From Clostridia bacterium (GTDB lineage Bacteria > Bacillota > Clostridia > Oscillospirales > CAG-272): DNA of 64,000 bases. Shown here in pieces: positions 16,599 to 24,807 of the stretch. The stretch spans positions 1 through 64,000 of the forward strand of contig JAFQPI010000072.1 in the NCBI GenBank assembly GCA_017411805.1, in the 5' to 3' direction. Position numbers and translations under genes: made by a program. Below the pieces are notes generated by a model. That model was not told where the DNA came from, searched no databases, and worked only from the letters and a program-made list of their open reading frames with translations. Numbering within the stretch: position 1 is the first letter of the stretch; each line of letters begins with the position of its first letter.

Positions 16599-17789
16599 AT
16601 GGAAAGACTTATCGGAACAGTATCAAGAGGCGTTCGCGCACCCATTATCAGAGCCGGCGATGATATCGCCGCTATCGTAGCGGACAGCGTTCTTGCAGCC
16701 GCAAAGTCGGAAAATCTTGAGATCCGTGACCGCGACGTTATCGCAGTTACGGAGGCTGTCGTAGCCCGTGCACAGGGCAACTACGCAAGCGTTGAGCAGA
16801 TCGCGAAGGATATTCGCACAAAATTTCCCGGCGGTGAAGCTGCCGTGATTTTCCCCATTCTCTCACGTAACCGTTTCTCTATCTGCCTTAAAGGTATTGC
16901 AATGGGACTCAAGTCGATCGTCCTTATGCTCTCTTACCCCTCCGATGAGGTAGGAAACCACCTTATCAGTCTCGATGACCTTGATGAGGCAGGCATCAAT
17001 CCCACAAGCGACGTTCTTACGGAAGAGAAGTACCGCGAACTTTTCGGCTACCGCAAGCATAGATTTACAGGTGTGGATTATATCGAGTACTACCGCGAGC
17101 TCATCGAGTCCTGCGGATGCGAGTGCAAGGTTATCCTCGCTAACGATTGCCGCGCTATCCTGAACTATACAAAGCATGTTCTTTGCTGTGATATCCACTC
17201 CCGCGCACGTACGAAGAGACTTCTGAAGGCTGCGGGTGCTGAGACTGTATTCGGCATGGATGAGATCCTCACCGCTCCCGTTGACGGAAGCGGATGCAAT
17301 GAGGCATACGGCCTTCTCGGTTCGAATAAGTCTACCGAGGATACCATCAAGCTCTTCCCCAGAGAGTGTCAGAGCGTTGTAAACGATATCAGAGACCGTA
17401 TTCTCGTTGCTACAGGTAAGTGCGTTGAGGTCATGATTTACGGCGACGGCGCATTCAAGGACCCCGTAGGAAAGATTTGGGAGCTTGCAGACCCGGTCGT
17501 TTCTCCTGCATATACCGCAGGTCTTGAGGGTCAGCCCAACGAGATCAAGCTCAAGTATCTTGCAGATAACGATTTTGCAGGTCTCTCGGGCGAGGCTCTT
17601 AAGGCTGCTATCTCTGAGAGAATCAAGCAGAAGGATTCTAACCTCGTAGGTCAGATGGAATCGCAGGGAACAACTCCCCGCCGTCTTACCGACCTTATCG
17701 GTTCGCTTTGCGACCTTACCTCGGGCTCGGGCGACAAGGGAACTCCCATTGTTTGGATCCAGGGATACTTCGATAATTATACAAACTGA
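16599..17789 (+). CDS. Coenzyme F420:glutamate ligase-like protein (CofE family)
   Basis: 396 residues from the ATG at 16599, 8 nt after AAGGAAGG. A GTG three codons earlier lies inside that site. The N-terminal ~250 residues match the CofE/F420_ligase fold: IGTVSRGVRAPIIRAGDDI, RDRDVIAVTEAVVARAQGNY, and the acidic GDGAFKDPVGKIWELADP segment. In methanogens and actinobacteria CofE adds gamma-linked glutamates to F420-0. No other F420 gene is in the window, and most Clostridia make no F420, so the acceptor is unknown. The extra C-terminal segment (about 120 residues) has no recognised role. Codon use is typical of highly expressed genes here. Confidence 0.8.
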   Translation: MERLIGTVSRGVRAPIIRAGDDIAAIVADSVLAAAKSENLEIRDRDVIAVTEAVVARAQGNYASVEQIAKDIRTKFPGGEAAVIFPILSRNRFSICLKGIAMGLKSIVLMLSYPSDEVGNHLISLDDLDEAGINPTSDVLTEEKYRELFGYRKHRFTGVDYIEYYRELIESCGCECKVILANDCRAILNYTKHVLCCDIHSRARTKRLLKAAGAETVFGMDEILTAPVDGSGCNEAYGLLGSNKSTEDTIKLFPRECQSVVNDIRDRILVATGKCVEVMIYGDGAFKDPVGKIWELADPVVSPAYTAGLEGQPNEIKLKYLADNDFAGLSGEALKAAISERIKQKDSNLVGQMESQGTTPRRLTDLIGSLCDLTSGSGDKGTPIVWIQGYFDNYTN

Positions 17790-17801
17790 TAATATGAAAA
17801 C

Positions 17802-17829
17802 CGCCTCTCGACTTCGGGAGGCGATTTTT
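17802..17829 (+). terminator. Rho-independent terminator after the CofE-like gene
   Basis: A 9-bp stem CGCCTCTCG / CGGGAGGCG (17802-17810 with 17815-17823, one G-T pair) has the loop ACTT and is followed by ATTTTTT. Confidence 0.9.
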
Positions 17830-17830
17830 T

Positions 17831-17980
17831 AAGTGAAAAGTGTAAAGTGCAATGTGAAGGGAAATTTCCTCGCGTTGCTCGGAAATTGAATTTATAAAAA
17901 ACGGAAATCGCAATTGATTTTGCGGTTTCCGTTTTTTCTTTTGAACGCAGGTCACATAACGCAAGGAGACACTTTTCGCT
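17831..17980. repeat. MITE-like segment with imperfect terminal inverted repeats
   Basis: GTGAAAAGTGT... at 17833-17857 is mirrored, imperfectly, by the reverse complement of 17952-17979: the first 11 bases match with one change, and TGC and ATGTGA recur further in. Between them lie two more inverted repeats: AATTTCC/GGAAATT at 17863-17887, and a long A/T-flanked hairpin at 17896-17936 that could act as a second terminator. No coding frame is present. The rest of the gap to 18170 shows no recognisable feature. Confidence 0.4.
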
Positions 17981-18175
17981 GTCGAAGCTCAGCTTATCTA
18001 TGTCGAGAAGAGAAGCTTCGGGCGGCGCTTATTATGTAAAATGTAAATAAATAACATTTCTGATAATAAACAGGAAGGGTTACACTAAATGACAGAAATA
18101 GTGCCGATAAACGGCATTCGATGGAGGTTTTTGCGATAAAAATTTTGCTTTTTTTAAGGAATTTTTGTAAAGTAC

Positions 18176-18204
18176 TTGATTTGTCACTCTAAATGTATTA
18201 TAAT
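18176..18204 (+). promoter_or_regulatory. Promoter of the division and cell wall cluster
   Basis: TTGATT (18176-18181), a 17-bp spacer and TATAAT (18199-18204). It lies 173 nt before the mraZ start, leaving a long untranslated leader. Confidence 0.8.
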
Positions 18205-18226
18205 TATGGCACTTAGAATTGGCGCA

Positions 18227-18334
18227 AATTGGAGCCAAATACCGCAAAATGTTTGGGATTCCCACGTATAAAAGTGGGACAATAACCTTGACGGCGATGT
18301 TGATGAAGCCCAATTGGAGCCAAATGGCGCAAAA
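18227..18334 (+). promoter_or_regulatory. mraZ leader: direct repeats flanking TGGGA boxes
   Basis: A 23-nt sequence beginning AATTGGAGCCAAAT occurs at 18227-18249 and again at 18312-18334 with 21 of 23 identities. Each contains the inverted TTGG-AG-CCAA. Between them lie TGGGA boxes at 18254-18258 and 18275-18279 plus an inverted one (TCCCA, 18260-18264). MraZ is known to bind repeated TGGG boxes upstream of its own gene, so these are candidate autoregulatory sites. The flanking direct repeats are unexplained. Confidence 0.55.
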
Positions 18335-18376
18335 GATAATAACTAAAGCGCAAAAATCGGGAAAGGAGTGATGAAA

Positions 18377-18826
18377 ATGGCAGAGTTTACCCCCATTATG
18401 GGTACAGCTACGCATAATCTTGACGCGAAAAACCGTATTTTCATCCCTGCAAAGCATCGCGAGGCTCTCGGAGCAAGCTTTGTTATCTTCCCGAATATAA
18501 AGGACAGACGTTCTCTTGTGATTTCATCTGTCGAATATTTAAAGGATCTTATGAACAAGATCAGAAACGCTGAGGGTATCCCGGGACAGCGTAAAGCTCA
18601 GATGATCAATTATCTTAACGGACACGGAGACACACTCACTCCCGATTCTCAGGGAAGAGTTGTAATTGCTTCGTCTCTGGTATCCTTTGCCGGACTTGGC
18701 GGACCTACCGTTATCCACGGATGCTTTGACCACGCCGAGATATGGGCGGAGAGTGTATTCGTTGATACCACGGCAGAGGAAGCCGATCTCTTCGCAAAGC
18801 TCTATGAGGAAGCTGATCTGATATGA
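18377..18826 (+). CDS. mraZ: MraZ transcriptional regulator
   Basis: 149 residues from the ATG at 18377, 8 nt after GAAAGGAG. Earlier GTG and ATG codons in frame are too close to or inside that site. Two AbrB-like SpoVT halves are present: TATHNLDAKNRIFIPAKHRE and DTLTPDSQGRVVIASSLVSF, as in all MraZ. It forms a ring-shaped DNA-binding oligomer and regulates the dcw operon. The stop overlaps rsmH by 4 nt. Confidence 0.95.
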   Translation: MAEFTPIMGTATHNLDAKNRIFIPAKHREALGASFVIFPNIKDRRSLVISSVEYLKDLMNKIRNAEGIPGQRKAQMINYLNGHGDTLTPDSQGRVVIASSLVSFAGLGGPTVIHGCFDHAEIWAESVFVDTTAEEADLFAKLYEEADLI

Positions 18827-19809
18827 GCACGTTAAAAGAACTTAATTTTGGTAATTCCTCCACGGGCAAAGAATTGCCGCAATTTTCGCATAAGCCCGTT
18901 TTGCTCGAAGAAGTCCTCGACGCTCTCTCCTTGCGTGAGGACGGAATGTTCCTGGATGGAACTGTTGGCGGCGCGGGGCATTCGAGCGCCATCGCCTCAA
19001 AGCTTACGACAGGCAAGCTGATCGCTCTTGACAGAGACGATACGGCAATTGCCGTAGCCCGTGAAAGGCTATCTCGCTTTGGGGACCGCGCCGAAGTCGT
19101 CAAATCAAACTTTGTTGATATTGCAAAGGTTTGTAAAGATAAAGGCATTGAAGGTCTTGACGGAATTCTTCTCGATCTCGGAGTTTCCTCACATCAGCTT
19201 GATACTCCCGAAAGAGGTTTTTCTTATATGCACGATGCTCCTCTCGATATGAGAATGGACAGAACGGCGCCGATCGATGCCGCATACGTTGTAAATAACT
19301 ACGACAGACAGGATCTAATCCGCATCATTCGCGATTACGGCGAGGAAAAGCTTGCCGTCCGTATTGCCGATAAGATCTGCCGCAGAAGAGAAGAAAGACC
19401 GATCGAAAGAACGGGCGAGCTTGTCGATATTATCAGAAGCGCGTATCCCGACGGTGGCAGATCGATCAAACACCATCCCGCAATGAGAACCTTCCAGGCG
19501 ATCCGCATAGAGGTCAACGGTGAACTCGAGATCATCGGCAGAACCGTGAAGGATGCGGTAAGCCTTCTCGCCCCAGGCGGTAGGCTTGCGATCATAACCT
19601 TCCATTCGCTCGAGGACAGAGCTGTCAAGGAAGCCTTTGCGGAACTTGCACAGGGATGTACCTGCCCGCGCGACTTTCCTATATGTGTTTGCGGAAAAAA
19701 GCCGCAGATCAGGATCGTATCCAAAAAACCGATCACATCTACTGCAGAGGAGCTGAGGGATAATCCCCGCGCTCACAGCGCAAAGCTCAGAGTTGCTGAA
19801 AAAATATAA
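18823..19809 (+). CDS. rsmH: 16S rRNA (cytosine-1402-N4)-methyltransferase
   Basis: 328 residues. SAM-binding GTVGGAGHSSAI, the signature LDLGVSSHQLDTPERGFSY, LDMRMDR, and the C-terminal RLAIITFHSLEDR and LRDNPRAHSAKLRVAEKI. It methylates C1402 at the ribosomal decoding site. It is coupled to mraZ in the conserved order. Confidence 0.97.
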   Translation: MSTLKELNFGNSSTGKELPQFSHKPVLLEEVLDALSLREDGMFLDGTVGGAGHSSAIASKLTTGKLIALDRDDTAIAVARERLSRFGDRAEVVKSNFVDIAKVCKDKGIEGLDGILLDLGVSSHQLDTPERGFSYMHDAPLDMRMDRTAPIDAAYVVNNYDRQDLIRIIRDYGEEKLAVRIADKICRRREERPIERTGELVDIIRSAYPDGGRSIKHHPAMRTFQAIRIEVNGELEIIGRTVKDAVSLLAPGGRLAIITFHSLEDRAVKEAFAELAQGCTCPRDFPICVCGKKPQIRIVSKKPITSTAEELRDNPRAHSAKLRVAEKI

Positions 19810-19857
19810 ATCCGACCTTACTGAAAACGCCGCAGTATCGGCGGAAAGGACAGGAAA

Positions 19858-20766
19858 ATGAAAAAAACACTGAAGAATTATCGTGTTGATTATAGCGAAG
19901 CGATAAAAACTCTTTCCTTCAACGACGAAGAATTTGAATCGCTTAAAGATATTAAGGCCGAGCTCGCGCTCCAGGTCGAACGCGAAAGAAAGAGCGCGTC
20001 CGAGTATCCCGAGTCATATAAGCTCAGCGATATTATGAATTCCGCAGGCGGAAACAGCTATAGAAGCGGAGAGGTTGACGGCGTGCGCGTTATGACGCAT
20101 GAGGATTATATTCGCCTCATCGTTGCGGAAACGAGCATTCCCGAATACGGAAAGAATCCGCGCAGTACGTATCACGTTGATCCCCGCCCCGCTTCGGTAT
20201 ATACCGTAAGAGAATGCGGAAAAGCATTGGCGGATACCGAGGGTATGTCATCGGTTCGTGAAAGCGTTATTGATGGCGAAGGTTACAGCGTTTCGAGAGT
20301 TGAATATTCTGACACTACCGTTTCCGGCAGCGTAACGAGATTTTTTGACAGTTGGTTCCCCTCGCACACAGTCGTAAAGCCTGAGCGCAAGTATCGAAGA
20401 AGAGTTGCATCGTCCGCTGCGGGGATTGCATGGGTTATGATCTTTGCGCTCGTTATCGCGCTTCCCATTACGCTCGGAGTGCTTAAGAGCGAGGCTACCT
20501 CGAAGCTTGTTGAGAAGAAGAACGAACTTGCTGCTCTTGAAAATACCGAAGCACGCCTTGAGGCGGAGTTCGAAAGCATGCTCGACCTTCGTGAGATCGA
20601 AAAGATCGCTGTCAACGAATACGGCATGATAAAATTAAACGAAAGTACCATAAGGGTACTCAGGCTCAATGATTTTGATTCTATCGAAAGCTTTCCCGAG
20701 AGTAAACGCGAATCGGTTGTTCCCGCGCTGCTCAGTGCTCTCGGAATTCGTCCTTCGGGCGAATAA
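19858..20766 (+). CDS. FtsL-like division protein with long cytoplasmic N-terminus
   Basis: 302 residues. The C-terminal third is FtsL/DivIC-like: a single membrane span at about 187-209 (GIAWVMIFALVIALPITLGVL), a coiled coil (TSKLVEKKNELAALENTEARLEAEF) and the family end LDLREIEKIAVNEYGMIKLN. FtsL proteins usually have about 30-60 cytoplasmic residues; here about 185 precede the span, charged and mostly without recognisable domains. The position between rsmH and the PBP gene is the ftsL place. GAAAGGA precedes the ATG. FtsL with DivIB and DivIC activates the septal synthase. Confidence 0.8.
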   Translation: MKKTLKNYRVDYSEAIKTLSFNDEEFESLKDIKAELALQVERERKSASEYPESYKLSDIMNSAGGNSYRSGEVDGVRVMTHEDYIRLIVAETSIPEYGKNPRSTYHVDPRPASVYTVRECGKALADTEGMSSVRESVIDGEGYSVSRVEYSDTTVSGSVTRFFDSWFPSHTVVKPERKYRRRVASSAAGIAWVMIFALVIALPITLGVLKSEATSKLVEKKNELAALENTEARLEAEFESMLDLREIEKIAVNEYGMIKLNESTIRVLRLNDFDSIESFPESKRESVVPALLSALGIRPSGE

Positions 20767-20821
20767 ATCTTCATTTGCCTGAATAAAATTCATAGGGAAA
20801 AGACTATAAGAAATTTTACCT

Positions 20822-20875
20822 TTTTCTATAGTTTTCTATAGTGAAACGGGGTTGCTTGCATCATGCGGCGCCCCG
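20822..20875 (+). promoter_or_regulatory. Tandem TTTTCTATAG repeat and hairpin before the PBP gene
   Basis: The 10-mer TTTTCTATAG occurs twice in perfect tandem (20822-20831, 20832-20841), with a near-inverted copy CTATAAGAAA at 20804-20813. A CGGGG/CCCCG stem (20847-20851 with 20871-20875) follows. The 148-nt gap between ftsL-like and the PBP is the longest within the cluster before ftsZ, so it may hold an internal promoter or attenuator. No standard -35/-10 pair stands out. Confidence 0.35.
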
Positions 20876-20914
20876 ATTTCCGCAACAAACCGATCCAAAC
20901 GAGGAATTTTTATC

Positions 20915-23182
20915 ATGCAAAGCACCAGAATCAGCACAAAACTGACAAAAAGAGCCTTTGGCGGGCTTGCTGTGATCGCCGTTGCATTCCTTGTTTTGGT
21001 CATAAGGATCTTCTGCCTTCAGACTGTGGATTTTGATTACTACAGAAACAAGGTACTCGATCAGCTTACCACAGAGTCTACGATCCTCTCCGAACGCGGT
21101 AATATTTATGATTCAAACGGCGTCCTTCTTGCAACGAACAAGACGGCATACCGAGTTTTTATCGCACCAAAGACGATCCACGACGAGATGAAGAAAGCGA
21201 AGAAAGACGGCAACGCGGAAAGAGTCGATCTTGACGTCAAAATAAGCCGCGGACTTTCCGAACTTCTCGGTATCGAATACGATACAATATATACAATGAC
21301 GGGCAAGACGACAAGCCTTGATGCCACCGTGCTCCGCGAGGCAAGCTCCGAGCAGGCCGATGACGTATTGAAATTGATCTCCGATCTCAAGGTGTCAAAT
21401 TGCATCTACGTTGAGCCTACCAACGTAAGATATTACTGTTACAGCGATCTTGCTACTCACGTTCTCGGCTTTACTGGGCGGGACGGCGACGGTCTTTACG
21501 GCCTTGAATACTATTACAACAAGCAGCTTGCAGGTACGCCCGGTAAGTTTATAACAGCCCGAGACGCATATGGTAACGAAATGCCGTATGAGTATCAGAG
21601 CTATATTGACGCGATCGACGGTTACGATCTCAATACCACGCTTGATATCAAGATCCAGGCTATACTTGAGGAACAGCTTAAGGCAACGTACGTTGAGTCG
21701 GGTGCTCAGGCAGGCGTTGCGGGTATGGTAATGAACGTCAAGACCGGTGCGGTTTACGCTATGGGCACCTATCCCGATTTTGACAGCAATGACGCTTGGA
21801 CACTCAGCGCAGAATATGCCGCTCAGCTTGAATCGAGCGGACTTACGGCTGAGGATGAAGGTTATTCTGCGCTTCGGTCTTCGCTGCTGAATCAGATGTG
21901 GCAGAATAAGGCTTTGACCTTCACATATATGCCCGGATCGACGTTCAAGATCATTACGACCGCTATGGCGATCGAAACCGGAACGGATAAGCTGATCCCG
22001 ACGTGCACTTGCAGAGGACAGCTGAACGTTTACGGAAGCATAATACATTGTCATAAAAAGGGCGGACACGGAGTTTTGAGCTTCGCGGGAGGACTTCAAC
22101 AGTCCTGCAACCCTTATATGATGGAGCTTGCCGAAAAGATCGGCAGATCGACTTTCTATAACTACGTTAAAAATTTCGGATATCTTGAAAAAACGGGAAT
22201 AGACCTTCCCGGTGAAGGAATAAGCAGCTTTTGGGATGAAGGCGCATTCGGACCCGTTGACCTTGCCGTTGCTTCCTTCGGTCAGAACTTCAAGATAAGC
22301 ATGATACAGCATTTGACCGCCATTTCCGCGGTTGCAAACGGCGGAAAGCTTATTCAGCCTTATATGGTTGAATCGATGACGGATGCCGACGGAAATATTG
22401 TTTGGCAGCACGATACCAAGGAGATACGTCAGGTCGTATCAGAGTCAGCCTGCAAACAGGTGGCTACGATACTTAAGGAAGGCGTTGCCGGGGACGGCGG
22501 ATCGAAGAATGCATACGTTGCCGGCTACCGTGTAGCGGCTAAAACGGGTACTTCGGAAAAGATAGGCGATGACGAAACGCTCAGGATCGGTTCATGCGTA
22601 GCATTTGCGCCGGCGGAGGATCCCGAGATAGCTATCATCATAATCGTTGACGAGCCTACTTGTACAAACGTTTACGGAAGCTACGTTGCCGCACCGTATA
22701 TTGCAAATTGTCTTGAACAGATGCTCCCCGCGCTCGGGATTGAGGCTGAGTATACCGCTGAGGAATCCGCAAAGCTTGAGGTCGAGGTCGGCAATTATAT
22801 GGGTATGATGTCGTTCAGCGCAAAGCAGAGCATTGAAAAGGCGGGTTTGAGCGTAGAAATAATCGGCAACGGTGAGAAGGTCACGGCTCAGGTTCCCGCT
22901 GCGGGAAGCAAGCTTTCCAAGCAGAACGGCAAGATCATTCTCTACGTCGGAGATTGGGCACCGAATAACGAGCTCACCGTTCCGAACGTTATCGGAATGA
23001 GTGCGTCAGCCGCGAACCGTATTCTTATAAATGCAGGATTTAATATCAGCATTGAGGGTGCGACGAACTATGAAGTGGGCAGCGGTGCCGAGGTGGTTGC
23101 ACAATACCCTGCGGCAGGTACACCTGCTACGAGGGGAGACGTTGTTTCCGTGACCTTCAGACATACTGACGTCAGCGATTAA
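20915..23182 (+). CDS. Class B penicillin-binding protein with two PASTA domains
   Basis: 755 residues from the ATG at 20915 (GAGGA 9 nt before); the frame is open upstream but has no ribosome site there. N-terminal membrane anchor at about 15-35 (AVIAVAFLVLVIRIFCLQ-like), dimerisation domain (LSERGNIYDSNGVLLATN), and a transpeptidase domain with YMPGSTFKI (SxxK), QQSCN (SxN) and AAKTGTSEK (KTG). Two C-terminal PASTA units follow, the second beginning VPNVIGMSASAANRIL. It is the septal transpeptidase (FtsI/Pbp2B or SpoVD type) that crosslinks peptidoglycan with FtsW. Whether it is vegetative or sporulation-specific cannot be told; only one copy is in the cluster. Confidence 0.92.
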   Translation: MQSTRISTKLTKRAFGGLAVIAVAFLVLVIRIFCLQTVDFDYYRNKVLDQLTTESTILSERGNIYDSNGVLLATNKTAYRVFIAPKTIHDEMKKAKKDGNAERVDLDVKISRGLSELLGIEYDTIYTMTGKTTSLDATVLREASSEQADDVLKLISDLKVSNCIYVEPTNVRYYCYSDLATHVLGFTGRDGDGLYGLEYYYNKQLAGTPGKFITARDAYGNEMPYEYQSYIDAIDGYDLNTTLDIKIQAILEEQLKATYVESGAQAGVAGMVMNVKTGAVYAMGTYPDFDSNDAWTLSAEYAAQLESSGLTAEDEGYSALRSSLLNQMWQNKALTFTYMPGSTFKIITTAMAIETGTDKLIPTCTCRGQLNVYGSIIHCHKKGGHGVLSFAGGLQQSCNPYMMELAEKIGRSTFYNYVKNFGYLEKTGIDLPGEGISSFWDEGAFGPVDLAVASFGQNFKISMIQHLTAISAVANGGKLIQPYMVESMTDADGNIVWQHDTKEIRQVVSESACKQVATILKEGVAGDGGSKNAYVAGYRVAAKTGTSEKIGDDETLRIGSCVAFAPAEDPEIAIIIIVDEPTCTNVYGSYVAAPYIANCLEQMLPALGIEAEYTAEESAKLEVEVGNYMGMMSFSAKQSIEKAGLSVEIIGNGEKVTAQVPAAGSKLSKQNGKIILYVGDWAPNNELTVPNVIGMSASAANRILINAGFNISIEGATNYEVGSGAEVVAQYPAAGTPATRGDVVSVTFRHTDVSD

Positions 23183-23256
23183 AGATCGGAACAGATAAAA
23201 CAGAACAAGTATAATACTCAAGGATGAAGAAAGAATAAATTCATCGGAGGGTATGT

Positions 23257-24807
23257 ATGCTTCTTAGCAAACTTTTGCGTTCCGCAGGGCTATTTTACCG
23301 TGCGGAGGGCGATGAAAACATTTCTATATCATCTATATCATCAGACTCACGGTCGGCAGAGGAGAATTCTCTGTTCGTGTGCATTCGAGGCCGCAATCAC
23401 GACGGTCATTCATACGCGAGAGAAGCGGCGGCAAAAGGAGCTGTTGCAATACTTGCTGAGGATGGCTTAAAAGATCTGCCGAGCGGAGTCACAGTATTAT
23501 ATACACCCGATACCGCAGCCGCGCTTGCGCGGCTGTGGGATGCGTGGTATGATCATCCCGGGCGCGATATGAAGCTGATCGCGGTGACGGGAACGAATGG
23601 AAAGACTACTACGTGCTTTATGCTCGATGCGGTCTTTACTGCTGCAATGTGCAAATGCGGCATTATCGGAACAGTTTATTGCAGAACGCCGAAGAGACTT
23701 CTTGAAATTGAGAGTAAAACGGGTATGACAACCCCGGAGCCCGACGCGCTCTATCGAGTTCTTGATCAAATGAGAGAGGACGGCGCGGAATACGTATTTA
23801 TCGAGGCAACCTCTCAGGCACTTGCCCTCGGCAGACTCGCGCCCTTGGTATTTGAGGCCGCGATATTTACGAATCTTACCACGGATCATCTCGATTTTCA
23901 CGGTAATATTGAAAACTATTTTTTAGCCAAGGCGTCCTTGCTTGAAAAGTGTAAGCTCGCGCTTATCAATCTTGATGACGGATATGCCGATCGTTATCGC
24001 GCATACGCGCGCGCGATAGGATGCGGAGCGGATCTGTTGTTCTATTCCGCAAACGGAAGAAGGGAAGCTGATTTCAGGGCAGAAGGCGTCAGGCTGTGCG
24101 GAGCTAACGGTATTGGATATACTTTATCAGCAAAGAATACCATGCGCGATATCAGATCGCCCATACCGGGCAGATTTAACGTTGATAATACGCTTGCCGC
24201 TGCCTCACTTGCCGTCAAAATGGGGATCGGCGGAAGAAACATATCAGAGGCACTTGCGGGATTTGGCGGCGCGCCCGGAAGGTTGAAAAGGATCAGGACG
24301 CCATCGGGATATTCGGCGTCCGTATACGTTGATTATGCACACACTCCCGATGCACTTGAAAATATACTCAAAACCGCAAGGCAGTTTACGCCTCGGGGTT
24401 CGAGGATATTGCTTGTTTTTGGTTGCGGCGGCGATAGGGATAGGTCAAAACGCCCGATAATGGGTAGGATCGCATCCGAATATGCCGACGTAAGCATAAT
24501 TACCTCGGATAACAGCCGAAGCGAGCTGCCGGAGGATATAATCGGAGAGATACTTGCGGGTTTTGACGTGTCTTGCAGACACGCGGTTATTCCTTCGCGT
24601 GCCGATGCGATAAGGTATGCGGTAGAAAACGCAGAAAGCGGTGACGTTGTACTGCTCTGTGGCAAGGGACATGAGAAATATGAGATCGGCATTGATGGAA
24701 AACGCGATTTTGATGAATCGCGGATAGTCGGTGAATCGGTCAGAGACAGATTGATTAGAGACAGCTTTTTCGCTAAAACAAAGGAACAAAACGATAATGA
24801 AGGTTAA
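23257..24807 (+). CDS. murE: UDP-MurNAc-tripeptide synthetase
   Basis: 516 residues. The P-loop VTGTNGKTTTCFML, the carbamylated-lysine region and the C-terminal domain HTPDALENIL, FGCGGDRDRSKRPIMGRIA and the substrate motif TSDNSRSELPEDI are visible. MurE enzymes adding meso-diaminopimelate have DNPR here and lysine-adding ones have D-D/N-P-N/A; DNSR keeps the Arg and so favours meso-DAP (inference). GGAGGG precedes the ATG. It overlaps murF by 11 nt. Confidence 0.95.
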   Translation: MLLSKLLRSAGLFYRAEGDENISISSISSDSRSAEENSLFVCIRGRNHDGHSYAREAAAKGAVAILAEDGLKDLPSGVTVLYTPDTAAALARLWDAWYDHPGRDMKLIAVTGTNGKTTTCFMLDAVFTAAMCKCGIIGTVYCRTPKRLLEIESKTGMTTPEPDALYRVLDQMREDGAEYVFIEATSQALALGRLAPLVFEAAIFTNLTTDHLDFHGNIENYFLAKASLLEKCKLALINLDDGYADRYRAYARAIGCGADLLFYSANGRREADFRAEGVRLCGANGIGYTLSAKNTMRDIRSPIPGRFNVDNTLAAASLAVKMGIGGRNISEALAGFGGAPGRLKRIRTPSGYSASVYVDYAHTPDALENILKTARQFTPRGSRILLVFGCGGDRDRSKRPIMGRIASEYADVSIITSDNSRSELPEDIIGEILAGFDVSCRHAVIPSRADAIRYAVENAESGDVVLLCGKGHEKYEIGIDGKRDFDESRIVGESVRDRLIRDSFFAKTKEQNDNEG

